A stretch of 33,599 bases of DNA from Magnetococcales bacterium (GCA_015231305.1 JADGBW010000027.1:1-33599); one strand, 5' to 3'; shown: positions 1 through 9,756, numbered from the stretch's first letter. Translations and numbers: made by a program. The notes: generated from the letters alone by a model not told the origin.

Positions 1-86
1 ACCAAGCAAACATAGGAAAATCAATGTGTTGAGGCTTTTTTCACGATCGACTAACTCCTGTGAGCAACTTTTAGTGAGCAATAGGA

Positions 87-296
87 GTGTTCCCAGAGTG
101 TACCCAAAAGGTATTGGTCTATGATATTTTGAAGGTGTATTTAAAGTTCAGTGATAGGGCAGGGATCAAACGACAAATCACCTTCCATGATATCCGCAGA
201 ACTACATTAACTAAGTCGGGTAATGTGGGAGTCACCACAAATGAGATCGTAAGTTTCTTTGGGCATGCAATATGGAGTAGAGTACTGTATGTCTAA
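87..296 (+). pseudogene. Tyrosine recombinase (phage-type integrase) C-terminal remnant
   Basis: A short reading frame of 69 codons opening with GTG encodes the end of a tyrosine-recombinase catalytic domain. The box HDIRRTT matches the HxLRRT motif holding an active-site Arg. About 20 residues later FFGH matches the conserved G-H motif, and the frame then ends with LYV, where the catalytic Tyr would be expected. A functional integrase needs roughly 300 or more residues. The same frame upstream of 87 carries several stops, so this is a fragment. The preceding bases are open in another frame up to about 139, which could mean a frameshift, but nothing recognisable is encoded there. The family call rests on two short motifs and is moderate. 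Integrase remnants usually mark the edge of an old prophage or genomic island. Confidence 0.5.
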
Positions 297-929
297 GTTT
301 ACCTGGCTTTCGTGCTGCAAAATAGACTGATGCTAAACGTCGAGCTGTTTCAACTTAATTATTATCAACTCCTTGGAATCGGTAAGCTCTTCTTTTTATG
401 TATCAGTGTAGAGAGTTTAGTACGAATACCATGTTGGTGGCAATCAAAGCGATGCACCGTAGGGGCCATGGGTAGAACATGATGACAATACACTACGCTG
501 CAATCAATCCAGATACGTTTAAGAATGTATTATTGGAATTATAATATAATAAGAACTTTATATGTAATAACAAATAAGTTACGGCTAGATCTTAGTTATA
601 ATTATTCATTTAAGATATTTTACTTATGTAACGATTTTGGTGTGTACCAGATATTTTCTACTGGTATCAAATCTTGTGTAAGTACGAACTCTTTGCGACT
701 TGTAACCTAATTATTAGATCGGAGGAGTAACTTGACACACATGCTGAACATCAACTGGTAACTGTGCTGAGAATATATAGTTAGTTAGGCTTTCCCTCAT
801 TTCTACTAAGGGTGTTATATGAACTACTAATAATTTATACTTAACCATAGATATCTCTGGTAAAATTATTGCCAATTTTTTGCTAATGCATTCTCATCTA
901 TCATAACTTGGATCTATACTGTTAGTTGA
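297..929. other. Gene-poor, AT-rich stretch with no convincing gene
   Basis: About 630 bases lie between the integrase remnant and the first intact gene. Short open frames exist, including a 61-codon one at 525-710 on the + strand and about 54 codons on the - strand near 370-535. None has a ribosome binding site, a plausible domain or a normal length. The stretch looks like degraded accessory DNA. It must also contain the promoter of the signalling cassette starting at 930, but I cannot point to clear -35 and -10 boxes. Confidence 0.5.
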
Positions 930-3386
930 ATGATGAATTTTATAATGAAAAATAAAGGATTTTTGGCTTTTAGCCTGATTATTGTCTCTGTGATTGCATC
1001 AGGTTGGTTGATGATACATTCCTTGAATAAAGCCGAAGATGATGCGGAGCTTATTAATTCTCTAGGGCGACAGAGAATGCTCAGTCAGGGGATGGCAAAA
1101 TCTATCTTGGGATATGCATTAGCAAAGAGTAGCTATCAGAGTATACATGTCCGTATTGATACATTAAATGCCTATCTGACCAAAATGAGAAAAGTTTATA
1201 CAGAGACTATGCTCACAGCAGCGGAGAAAAATGAAATTACCCTCAGCAGACATCCAAAATTAGATGACTATACCAGTTTTCCTTATCCCGCCACTTTTAC
1301 CCGAATGGTAAATGAAGAGTACCAGAGCTTTACAGGTTTATCCGTTGATATTATTGCAGAAAACCCTATTAATCCAGATAAAAAATTAAACACCCCTTTG
1401 GATTGGGAAGCTAATAAATTTTTAAAGAATAATCCAGGAAAAACATTTACAGCATCTATTGAAAAAAGTGGTGGATTGGACCTGTTGTTCTATACAGGGG
1501 ATATCGCAACCTCCGAACAATGTCTTCTTTGCCATATAACACTTCAAGATCGTGAACTCCATCTAGGTGACCTACTTGGAGTCCGTAAGTATGTCGTTAA
1601 CTTTTCAGATAATTTCTTGCTGGGCAAACAGGAACTAGAACCGAGCCTGGAAGAGTATGAGTCTTTACTTTCTGTATTTAAAAAAACATTAGCTGCTGTC
1701 AAAGAAGGGGGGGCTTATCCAACAGATTTAAAGGGGAATAAGAATAAAACAGTTGCTCCTATATCTGATCATGAAGTCCAAAAGAAAATTCTTGAAATTG
1801 AACATTTTCTAAAAGGGTTTGTTCGATCTACTGAAGAGCTGATTTCTGCAGATGTAAATAGTAAGAAATATCGTAACTCACGTAGGTTAATTCTTTCACT
1901 CTCCAATCAAATGAGAAATTCGAGTGATGATTTAGTCACCATTTACACAAATATTGCTCAAAGAAACCAACAACAGATTTATGGATCTGTAATAATAATG
2001 GGGCTTATCATTATTTTGATTGTCTTCATTACCGCTTTTTCTCTAAAGAATTCAGCTCTCCTAGAGAAAAAAGTTCAAGAACGAACCAAAGAGTTGCGAA
2101 AACTGGTGCAATCGGTTGAGCAAAGCCCTATATGCGTGGTCATCACAGACATATTAGGGACAATTGAGTATGTCAATCCCACATTTACATCAGTAACTGG
2201 ATATAACAAAGATGAAATCCTAGGGGAAAATCCACGAATTTTCCAAAGCGGAAAGACATCTGATGCCAGTTATGAGGATGTGTGGAACACTATTATGTCC
2301 GGAGGAACTTGGCAAGGTGAAGTACAAAGCTGCAGAAAAAATGGTGAACTTTTCTGGGCATCTATCTCTATCGCCCCGGTAAGCGACGAGTCAGGAGCCA
2401 TTACCCACTTTGTATCAATGATAGAAGATGTTACAGAGCTAAAACGTAGTACAGAAGCCATCAAGGAGAGAGAAGAAAGGCTAAATCAGGCCCTAAAGGG
2501 TGGTGATCTGGGGTTCTGGGATGTGGATGTACAATCTGGGAATACCGTTGTAAATCAACGGTATGCTGATATTTTTGGATTTCCTCTTGGAGTTCTTGAG
2601 ATGGACCGATCCCAATGGATTAAGTGTGTTCATCCTGAAGATCGAGACCGTGTATTGGAGAGAGGGGAGGAGTACCGCTTTGGAAAAATTGCAGACTATG
2701 AGGTTGAGTATCGAATAGTTAGTTCTCAGGGCGAGATTATCTGGGTAGTTTCCAAAGGAACTGCTGTAACTAGAGGAGATGATGGAGTAGCCCTGCGGAT
2801 GGTAGGTACGGTACAGGACATAACTCAACGCAGAATCATGGAAGCAGCTTTAACCGAATCTTTAGAACGAAGCCGTTTAATTTTGGAATCCGTAGGCGAT
2901 GGTATTTTCGGTCTAGATATCGAGGGAAATACCACGTTTGTAAATGGGGCTGCTGCTGCCATGCTAGGTTATAGCGAGAAGGAATTGACCGGAGTATCCA
3001 TGCATCATAAAGTCCACCACAGTCATCCTGATGGAACTCCTTATCCTAGTGATGAGTGCCATATGCGAGCAGCTTTTATGGATGGTAAGACTCGCCAAAT
3101 CAACGATGAAATACTATGGCGCAAGGATGGCACCAATTTTCAGATTGAATATTCTGCTGTACCCATACTTAAGGATGGTACACTATTAGGAGCCGTGGTA
3201 ATTTTTAGAGATATTACCAGTAGGTTGCAGGCTGAACATGATTTAAGGGACAAGTTGGATGAACTTGAAAAATTCAATAGTGTTGCTGTAGGAAGAGAAC
3301 TTCGTATGATTGCTCTTAAAAAAGAGGTAAATGCTCTCAAGATTCAACAGGGGGAAAAGGCTAGCTATGAGATTGCAGAAGATTAG
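930..3386 (+). CDS. Membrane multi-PAS sensor with PilJ/NIT-like and Tll0287-like heme domain, no kinase
   Basis: The 818-residue protein has a membrane segment at about 9-30, then a GRQRMLSQ motif (46-53) typical of PilJ/NIT-type helical sensor domains. Next comes a Tll0287-like (DUF3365) region, with C198, C201 and H202 forming a CxxCH c-type heme motif. A second membrane segment lies at about 351-372, so the sensor part is periplasmic. Three cytoplasmic PAS domains follow at about 390-505, 516-642 and 650-775. The C-terminal helix contains NSVAVGRELRM, a motif I recall at the end of many kinase-less PAS proteins. No HisKA, ATPase, GGDEF or receiver domain is present. Three in-frame ATGs (930, 933, 945) compete and none has a clear ribosome binding site. 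A binding-protein gene follows after 45 nt, suggesting one operon. Inference: it senses redox state or a ligand through heme and passes the signal on by protein contact. Confidence 0.8.
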   Translation: MMNFIMKNKGFLAFSLIIVSVIASGWLMIHSLNKAEDDAELINSLGRQRMLSQGMAKSILGYALAKSSYQSIHVRIDTLNAYLTKMRKVYTETMLTAAEKNEITLSRHPKLDDYTSFPYPATFTRMVNEEYQSFTGLSVDIIAENPINPDKKLNTPLDWEANKFLKNNPGKTFTASIEKSGGLDLLFYTGDIATSEQCLLCHITLQDRELHLGDLLGVRKYVVNFSDNFLLGKQELEPSLEEYESLLSVFKKTLAAVKEGGAYPTDLKGNKNKTVAPISDHEVQKKILEIEHFLKGFVRSTEELISADVNSKKYRNSRRLILSLSNQMRNSSDDLVTIYTNIAQRNQQQIYGSVIIMGLIIILIVFITAFSLKNSALLEKKVQERTKELRKLVQSVEQSPICVVITDILGTIEYVNPTFTSVTGYNKDEILGENPRIFQSGKTSDASYEDVWNTIMSGGTWQGEVQSCRKNGELFWASISIAPVSDESGAITHFVSMIEDVTELKRSTEAIKEREERLNQALKGGDLGFWDVDVQSGNTVVNQRYADIFGFPLGVLEMDRSQWIKCVHPEDRDRVLERGEEYRFGKIADYEVEYRIVSSQGEIIWVVSKGTAVTRGDDGVALRMVGTVQDITQRRIMEAALTESLERSRLILESVGDGIFGLDIEGNTTFVNGAAAAMLGYSEKELTGVSMHHKVHHSHPDGTPYPSDECHMRAAFMDGKTRQINDEILWRKDGTNFQIEYSAVPILKDGTLLGAVVIFRDITSRLQAEHDLRDKLDELEKFNSVAVGRELRMIALKKEVNALKIQQGEKASYEIAED

Positions 3387-3431
3387 ATATAGTGAACAAA
3401 ATATTCTTAAATCGAGGGTAGGCAAGAGCTA

Positions 3432-4778
3432 ATGCCAAAGTCATATCTATGTTGTTCATATTCGATATTGTTAACGTTGTTAGTTCTCATCAGCTCTTTA
3501 TACATAACCCCAGCTTCCGCCAAATCTATTGACTGGCGAAAGGTTAGCCGCTTACAGGGGACGGACTTTATTAATTATGTAAATTCCCTAAACATGAAAG
3601 ATCAGCAAGCTATAGATTTTTGGAAGAGAATCCCTCTAAGTCGGGCAAATCGTCAGGTCAATAGGTTGTTCCGCAAAGAGGCGTTTGAAATCTATATGAA
3701 AAAATACCCTCGCCCAGATAAAGTCAGCTTAAATAACTTCCACACTGGTATCGGTACCAATATTATTGGTCCAATTAGCAAGCAGACCCTTAAACTACCC
3801 TTTACAGAACTTTACCCATTGGCTGACGGCCCAATTGGTGATCCTAACTTAACCTACAATGTTGCCTATACAATTCATGGATTAAACCATCCTTGGCTAC
3901 TCAATAATGCCGATACTGCCCAGTGGCAGGCCAACCGCCATGCTAATGTGCAATTGACGGTGCTTGATCCTAAATTCGACAATAACAAGCAGATAGCACA
4001 AATTGACAACCTGATAAAAAAAAATATAGATGGAATTCTGATATGGCCGATGCAGGAGGCTCCAACCGGACCTCCAGTAGATCGAGCAGCTAAAATGGGA
4101 ATTCCAACTGTTTCTGTTGATCGTTTAGTTGGCAGTAGTAACGTCAAGGCTAGACTCACTGGCAATTTTCCGGCCAATGGTGCTCAACAAGGTTTATATC
4201 TGGTCCACCGTCTACTCAAAGAAAAAGGGAAGGTGTCTGGTAATATCATACTTATTCGCAAGCCGTTGGGTAGTACTGCAGATGCTATGCGTACTGGACA
4301 TTTCCTCAAAATTATAAGTTATTTCCCAGATATCAAAATATTGGATAGTCAGCATAATAGCAGTAATCGATTAGACTCCAAATCACAAGTTACTACCGCA
4401 CTTGGTAAATATCCGCAGGTTGATGCTATTTTCTGTACGGGAGCCGAGCAGGGTATGGGAGCAGTGGCAGCTGTAGATGAAGCCAAACGTTGGAATAGTC
4501 GCAAGGAAGGAAAACGTATTATCATATTAAGTAACGATGATCTTTATGAGGCTCTTTTGGAAATGAAAAAGGACAAAATAGCCATGACAGCCCCTTATAC
4601 TCCTCTCTTGGGAGCTTTGGGGCTGCGAATCTTACTTAAAGTTCTGGCTGGAGAGTCAGTACCACAAGATATCACCTCCCCAGATTTGCCTATGATAACA
4701 AGAACTGGAGAGACCATCTTTGGTATTAAAACCGTCAAAGTGGACGATTGGATTCCTTACTCCTATGGTCGTAATTAA
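3432..4778 (+). CDS. Periplasmic type-1 substrate-binding protein, probable ligand receptor for the adjacent kinase
   Basis: The 448-residue precursor has a Sec signal peptide, with likely cleavage after TPASA (residue 30). From about 118 to 430 it resembles sugar-type periplasmic binding proteins of fold type 1 (ribose/LsrB/LuxP class). Signs are a VAYTIHG opening strand, the NIDGILIWP strand-turn where the family usually has DGIII, IPTVSVD, and a QVDAIFCTG strand in the second lobe. Residues 31-117 form an N-terminal extension not usual in this family. No ABC transporter permease or ATPase for uptake is adjacent. Instead the gene ends 6 nt before a membrane hybrid histidine kinase with a periplasmic sensor domain. 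That arrangement fits LuxP/LuxQ or TorT/TorS-type signalling. The ligand cannot be read from the sequence. Confidence 0.8.
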   Translation: MPKSYLCCSYSILLTLLVLISSLYITPASAKSIDWRKVSRLQGTDFINYVNSLNMKDQQAIDFWKRIPLSRANRQVNRLFRKEAFEIYMKKYPRPDKVSLNNFHTGIGTNIIGPISKQTLKLPFTELYPLADGPIGDPNLTYNVAYTIHGLNHPWLLNNADTAQWQANRHANVQLTVLDPKFDNNKQIAQIDNLIKKNIDGILIWPMQEAPTGPPVDRAAKMGIPTVSVDRLVGSSNVKARLTGNFPANGAQQGLYLVHRLLKEKGKVSGNIILIRKPLGSTADAMRTGHFLKIISYFPDIKILDSQHNSSNRLDSKSQVTTALGKYPQVDAIFCTGAEQGMGAVAAVDEAKRWNSRKEGKRIIILSNDDLYEALLEMKKDKIAMTAPYTPLLGALGLRILLKVLAGESVPQDITSPDLPMITRTGETIFGIKTVKVDDWIPYSYGRN

Positions 4779-4784
4779 ACTGTT

Positions 4785-7700
4785 ATGTTACCAAGACTAA
4801 AAATTCGTACTCGCTTGTTATTGCTGTTAATCAGTATCAGTATTATTCCATTGATTGGAGTTAGCTTATTTTTTTTAGAACGAGCTCAAGAGGCTATTTC
4901 CATACAAGCTTTTGCTCAGTTACAGACTATTCGAGACACAAAAAAAACCCAGATTGAACATTATTTTGCTGAAAATCGCTCGGATATTATCTTGCTGTCC
5001 AAAACCCCTCATATCAGTATTGCTTTAGATGCTTTTGCTTCAACACTAAATAATGGTGTTATAGACCAAGAGCAATACAACTATTTTGAAAGCCTTGAAT
5101 ATGGCGAAGGATTCCAAAATTTTATAACTGAAAATGGTCATCATGATCTGATGTTGGTCAGCAAAAACGGTGATATTGTATATTCTGTACGTGGAGAGTC
5201 AGACTTAACTGGCAACCTTCTCGAAGATCCTTTTGCCCAAACTCTTTTGGGGCAGGCATTCAAACAGGGGTTGGAGAAAATGGTTTCCACCGATTTTTCA
5301 ATCTATAAACCATCAGAAAACCAATTGATTTCCTTCTTACTTGCCCCAATATCTATACAGGGAGAGACGTTAGGTGTCGTTGTTCTAAAAACAACACCGG
5401 ATGCTATCAATCAAATAATGCAGGAACGCTCTGGTATGGTTGAAAGTAGCGAAGCTTATTTGGTGGGGTCCGACTATTTGATGCGTTCTGATTCCTACCT
5501 ATCACCAAAGAACCACACCGTTATAGCATCCTTTACCACACCTTCTATTGGATCCGTAAAAACCGAAGCAAGTCGTCGTGCTTTGGCTGGTGAATCTGGA
5601 CAAGCTATTTTGTATGATTATCTAAATGTTAGAGTACTCTCAGCTTTTACTCCATTGTATTTGGCTCATGGAACATATGCATTGATTGCTGAAACTAATG
5701 AAGCAGAGGCTTTTAAACCAATTTATGAACTACAGCGTATGATGTGGATAGTTGGGTTAGGGATACTATTGCTGGTTCTGCTCACCGCAATGATTATTGC
5801 TAACAGTATTACCAAACCAATTATATCTTTAACTAATGCATCTCTAAAAATTACAGAAGGTGATTTGGAACAAGAGGTGGTAGCTCAGAGCGCAGATGAA
5901 CTTGGTATCCTTTCGGATAATTTTAATCAAATGCGACTTTCTATAAGAGACAAAATACAACTGATCCAGGAGAAAAGTATAGAACTTGACCGGATCAATG
6001 AAGGATTGGAGAAGAAGGTATTTCAGCGAACACAGGCTTTGGAAGAGACACAAGCTCGCTTTGAACTGGCAGTCACCGGTAGTGGTGATGCTCTTTGGGA
6101 ATATGATGCCGGAAGCAATAAAAGTTGGTTCTCACCACGTTTTATTGAACTGCTAGGTTATGACTCTAATGAGTTGCAGGCAACATCAGTTACCTGGGAA
6201 CAATATATTCATCCTGAAGATACAGATATAGCTACCGCAGCATTTATAGAACACCTGAAACACGATACTCCTTATGACATTGAATACCGCTTACGTCACA
6301 AAAGTGGAAATTATCGTTGGTTTCGATCTCGTGCTAAATCACTCCGTAACGTTGATGGAAAGGTCTCTCGAACCAGTGGTACCATAAGTGATATAACCGA
6401 ACGTAAAGAGGTTGAAGAGGCTCTAAAAGCCAATGAAAAACAGTTCCGTACCTTGGTCGCTAACATTCCTGGCGTCACATACCGCTGCCTTCCCAAACAT
6501 CCATGGACTATGTTGTACATCAGCGATGAGATAAGAAATCTGAGCGGATATCATCCGGAAGATTTTCTTGGTGAGAACCCCGTCCGTACATTTGGAGAGC
6601 TAATACACCCAGATGATGTAAAGCCAATTGCAGACAATACTGCCAAAGCAGTGGTTGAATTTCGTTCCTATAATAATGAGTACAGGGTGATCGATTCTAA
6701 TGGTGTAACTCATTGGGTTTATGCGAAGGGTCAAGCTGTTTATGGTGCTGAAAATGAACCAGAGTTTCTCGATGGAACCATCTTTGATATCACAGAGCGA
6801 AAGAGCATGGAGATCGAGCTTAATAATCGTATAAAAGAGCTATCTGATGCCCGCAGAGGTAGCCTAAATATGATGTTGGATCTTGAAGAGGAAAGGAAGC
6901 TTGCTGATAATTTGCGTAGCCAAGCGGATGAAGCAAATCAAGCTAAGTCTGATTTTCTGGCTAACATGTCTCATGAAATAAGAACACCGATGAACGCCAT
7001 TATCGGCATGTCTTTCTTAGCTCTTAAGACTGACCTTGATAACAAACAACGAAACTACATAGAAAAGGTCAATCGTTCTGCAGAAGCTTTGTTAGGTATT
7101 ATCAACGATATCCTTGATTTTTCTAAAATTGAAGCAGGCAAACTGGACATGGAGGCAGTTGACTTCCGCCTAGAAGATGTATTGGAAAATCTCTCCAATT
7201 TGGTGGGTATGAAAGCGGAAGAGAAAGGGGTTGAACTACTTTTTGACACAGCTTTTGAACTTCCTATGGCCCTAATTGGTGACCCTCTACGCTTAGGGCA
7301 GATTCTAATCAACCTAGGAAATAATGCAGTGAAGTTTACCGAAAGTGGTGAGATTGTCTTTTCAACACATTTAAAAGAGAAAAGTGACGAATCTGCCCTG
7401 TTTCATTTCTCTGTAATAGATACCGGTATTGGTATGACACCTGAACAACAGGGCAAATTGTTTCAATCCTTTAGCCAAGCCGACTCCTCTACTTCTCGTA
7501 AATACGGGGGTACTGGCCTTGGTTTGACAATCTCTAAGCGTCTGTCTGAAATGATGGGAGGTGAGATTTGGGTGGAGAGCGAAGCAGGAGTCGGGAGTAC
7601 ATTCCAATTTACAGCCCGTCTGGGAATTCAAGCAGACCCAAAACCACGAATGATTGTTAATAAAGAAGAGCTATCAGGTCTTCGTGTGTTGGTAGTTGAC

Positions 7701-9173
7701 GACAACTCAACAGCTCGAGAGATTCTTTCCAATATGGCAGTTAGTTTCGGCATGGAGGTAGATGTAGTTAAGGATGGTTCATCTGCATTGATTGGAATTA
7801 ATGATGCCAATAACAAGAAAATCCCTTATGACATTGTTCTATTGGACTGGCAGATGCCTGGTATGGATGGCGTTGAATGTATGAAACATCTACAAAATGA
7901 AGCATATAAAGCCCCCCCAGCAGTTATCATGGTTACAGCCTTTGGACGTGAGGAGGCTATGGAGGAAGCTGCTGCGAAAGAAGTTAGTATCAAGTCCATC
8001 CTGTCAAAACCTGTTACTCCTTCTTCTTTACTAGATGCGATTGGTGAAGTGCTAGGACGAGGAGTTGTGCGAGGTTCAGAGGGGTCGCGCAGCTCTACAG
8101 AGGATATGGAATCAATCAACAGCCTACGTGGTGCTCATGTACTGTTGGTAGAGGATAATGAGATCAATCAAGAGCTAGCTCTGGAATTACTCGCTAATGG
8201 TGGCATTACGGCCAAAACAGCTATAAACGGACAGTTGGCTCTGGATATCCTAGAAACAGGAGAAGTCTTTGATGGTGTGTTGATGGATGTTCAAATGCCG
8301 GTGATGGATGGTTATACGGCAAGTCGAGAAATCCGCAAACAAGTGAAATTTGAAGACCTACCAGTTATCGCCATGACGGCCAATGTCATGTCCACTGATC
8401 TGGAAAAAGCTAATAAAGCAGGAATGAATGGTCACATTGGTAAACCTATCGATGTAAAAGAAATGTTTACTACTATGGCCAAATATATTACCCCTGCTAA
8501 TCCTGCTGATCCTATTGAACCAGTTACTCAGTCAGTAGAAGAAGATAACGGAGCAGATACCATTCCTCCACTCGCTAGTATCAATATCGACGTGGGGTTA
8601 TCCCGCATAGGTGGTAATGCCAAATCCTACCGAAAATTACTCAAAAAATTTCGGAGTAATCAGACTGGCGTACCTGATCAAATTGCTCAAGCTGTGGGAA
8701 ATAATGATAAGGAACTTGCTGAACGACTTGCACACACCCTTAAAGGTGTTGCTGGTAATATAGGAGCAGAAGAATTACAAACATTATCATCATCTTTGGA
8801 AAAATCAATCCAAATTGGGGACTATGAATTAGCCTTGACCCTGTTGCCAAGTGTGTCCTTTAGTTTAGAGCAGGTCAGAGAATCTATCGCAACTCTTGAA
8901 GAAGAACAGGCTGAAAAGAAAAGTAAACCAGTACAGGTTGATCTTTCTAAATTAAAAGCTGAGTTTGATTATCTGCGAGAGCTTCTGGAAGATGATGATG
9001 CAGAAGCTTTACAAGTAGTTGAAGGTCTCTGTGAACAGTTGGTAGGTACTGAATTTGAGGTCATCTTGAAAAATATAGAGGAGGCAGTCAATGGATATGA
9101 TTTTGACGATGCATTGGAGAAATTTGATTTGATATACATGAAAATAGAATCTAAATCTGGTAATAATAATTAA
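4785..9173 (+). CDS. Hybrid sensor histidine kinase, dCache-HAMP-PAS2-HisKA-HATPase-REC2-HPt
   Basis: The 1462-residue protein has a membrane segment at about 10-30, a periplasmic dCache-like sensor to about 315, a second membrane segment at 318-338, HAMP at about 333-386 and a coiled coil. PAS domains lie at about 426-539 and 552-672. The dimerisation box is SHEIRTPMNA with the phospho-acceptor His730. The ATPase shows an N-box (NLGNNAVKF) and GGTGLGLTIS. Two receiver domains carry phospho-acceptor aspartates D1021 (LLDWQMPG) and D1168 (LMDVQMPV). An HPt domain has H1317 in AHTLKG. A further acidic helical tail of about 80 residues (1385-1462) resembles a second, degenerate HPt-like helical unit but lacks the His motif. 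There is no DNA-binding or enzymatic output, so the phosphate must pass to an unlinked response regulator. The gene starts 6 nt after the binding-protein stop, so coupled expression is likely. Confidence 0.93.
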   Translation: MLPRLKIRTRLLLLLISISIIPLIGVSLFFLERAQEAISIQAFAQLQTIRDTKKTQIEHYFAENRSDIILLSKTPHISIALDAFASTLNNGVIDQEQYNYFESLEYGEGFQNFITENGHHDLMLVSKNGDIVYSVRGESDLTGNLLEDPFAQTLLGQAFKQGLEKMVSTDFSIYKPSENQLISFLLAPISIQGETLGVVVLKTTPDAINQIMQERSGMVESSEAYLVGSDYLMRSDSYLSPKNHTVIASFTTPSIGSVKTEASRRALAGESGQAILYDYLNVRVLSAFTPLYLAHGTYALIAETNEAEAFKPIYELQRMMWIVGLGILLLVLLTAMIIANSITKPIISLTNASLKITEGDLEQEVVAQSADELGILSDNFNQMRLSIRDKIQLIQEKSIELDRINEGLEKKVFQRTQALEETQARFELAVTGSGDALWEYDAGSNKSWFSPRFIELLGYDSNELQATSVTWEQYIHPEDTDIATAAFIEHLKHDTPYDIEYRLRHKSGNYRWFRSRAKSLRNVDGKVSRTSGTISDITERKEVEEALKANEKQFRTLVANIPGVTYRCLPKHPWTMLYISDEIRNLSGYHPEDFLGENPVRTFGELIHPDDVKPIADNTAKAVVEFRSYNNEYRVIDSNGVTHWVYAKGQAVYGAENEPEFLDGTIFDITERKSMEIELNNRIKELSDARRGSLNMMLDLEEERKLADNLRSQADEANQAKSDFLANMSHEIRTPMNAIIGMSFLALKTDLDNKQRNYIEKVNRSAEALLGIINDILDFSKIEAGKLDMEAVDFRLEDVLENLSNLVGMKAEEKGVELLFDTAFELPMALIGDPLRLGQILINLGNNAVKFTESGEIVFSTHLKEKSDESALFHFSVIDTGIGMTPEQQGKLFQSFSQADSSTSRKYGGTGLGLTISKRLSEMMGGEIWVESEAGVGSTFQFTARLGIQADPKPRMIVNKEELSGLRVLVVDDNSTAREILSNMAVSFGMEVDVVKDGSSALIGINDANNKKIPYDIVLLDWQMPGMDGVECMKHLQNEAYKAPPAVIMVTAFGREEAMEEAAAKEVSIKSILSKPVTPSSLLDAIGEVLGRGVVRGSEGSRSSTEDMESINSLRGAHVLLVEDNEINQELALELLANGGITAKTAINGQLALDILETGEVFDGVLMDVQMPVMDGYTASREIRKQVKFEDLPVIAMTANVMSTDLEKANKAGMNGHIGKPIDVKEMFTTMAKYITPANPADPIEPVTQSVEEDNGADTIPPLASINIDVGLSRIGGNAKSYRKLLKKFRSNQTGVPDQIAQAVGNNDKELAERLAHTLKGVAGNIGAEELQTLSSSLEKSIQIGDYELALTLLPSVSFSLEQVRESIATLEEEQAEKKSKPVQVDLSKLKAEFDYLRELLEDDDAEALQVVEGLCEQLVGTEFEVILKNIEEAVNGYDFDDALEKFDLIYMKIESKSGNNN

Positions 9174-9624
9174 CAGTGAGAATATTTGAATTTTATTACC
9201 AATTTTGAAAATTTTATATACCCGGCAAACAAAATGAACTGATTTCAGATCGAATCATGAGTGCCTGTCTAGCATAATCCAAATATATCGTTTTTGCCTT
9301 CTTTGGTGTTTTTCTTGTCTCAAAGCAGCCAGAGAATATTGAGAGGGTTTTTGGATTGTTCTGAATCTGTAAGATGTCATGGAAACCAGCAATGAGATAA
9401 AGCCAGAGTTACTGCAACGCAAACACCTGTCAACGGCCTAATATTTGATGGTTACTTTGATTGTAATTGAATGTGGTAAAGATGTTCCCGTCATTATCTG
9501 TTCAACTTACTACCCAACCAAGTTGATTGAAAGCTGATTGAAGATTGAAATAAAGCAGTTATGTCTTAGTAGTGAAAATAGGCCAAAATGTCAATAAGGA
9601 CGGGGTTTTGGAGTATGTAAAAAA
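9174..9624. other. Gene-free spacer between the kinase and the tRNAs
   Basis: About 450 bases with only short frames broken by stops in all six readings. I saw no strong hairpin followed by a T-run to terminate the kinase operon and no recognisable RNA or repeat. It may be decayed accessory DNA like the stretch before 930. Confidence 0.45.
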
Positions 9625-9701
9625 TGGTGCGCTCGACAGGAATCGAACCTGTAACCTACGGCTTAGAAGGCCGTTGCTCTATCCGATTGAGCTACGAGCG
9701 C
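9625..9701 (-). tRNA. tRNA-Arg (anticodon TCT)
   Basis: On the - strand a complete 77-nt cloverleaf can be folded. The acceptor stem GCGCTCG pairs with CGAGCGC, and the D-arm has GCTC/GAGC. The anticodon stem ACGGC/GCCGT encloses the loop CTTCTAA with anticodon TCT (9665-9667), and the T-arm is ACAGG-TTCGATT-CCTGT. The discriminator base is A and the CCA tail is encoded (9625-9627). It reads rare AGA/AGG arginine codons. It lies downstream of the tRNA-Pro on the same strand, 55 nt apart, so the two are probably processed from one transcript. Confidence 0.97.
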
Positions 9702-9756
9702 AAGCCGTCTGCAACAGTGTTGGTATCCCTTTGTTATACAACTTAAGGATAAGAAA

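Noticed and set aside
370-537. A - strand frame of about 54 codons with transposase-like flavour (KRIWID, then many His and Cys)
   Set aside because: No start codon in a sensible place, two adjacent stops at its end and no motif I can name. At best an unidentifiable remnant.
525-710. A 61-codon frame on the + strand
   Set aside because: No ribosome binding site, low-complexity AT-driven residues and no motif. It lies in decayed sequence.
9214-9380. A short - strand frame that first seemed to encode about 55 basic residues
   Set aside because: On rechecking the base count the frame closes earlier, at about 42 codons, and has no recognisable features.
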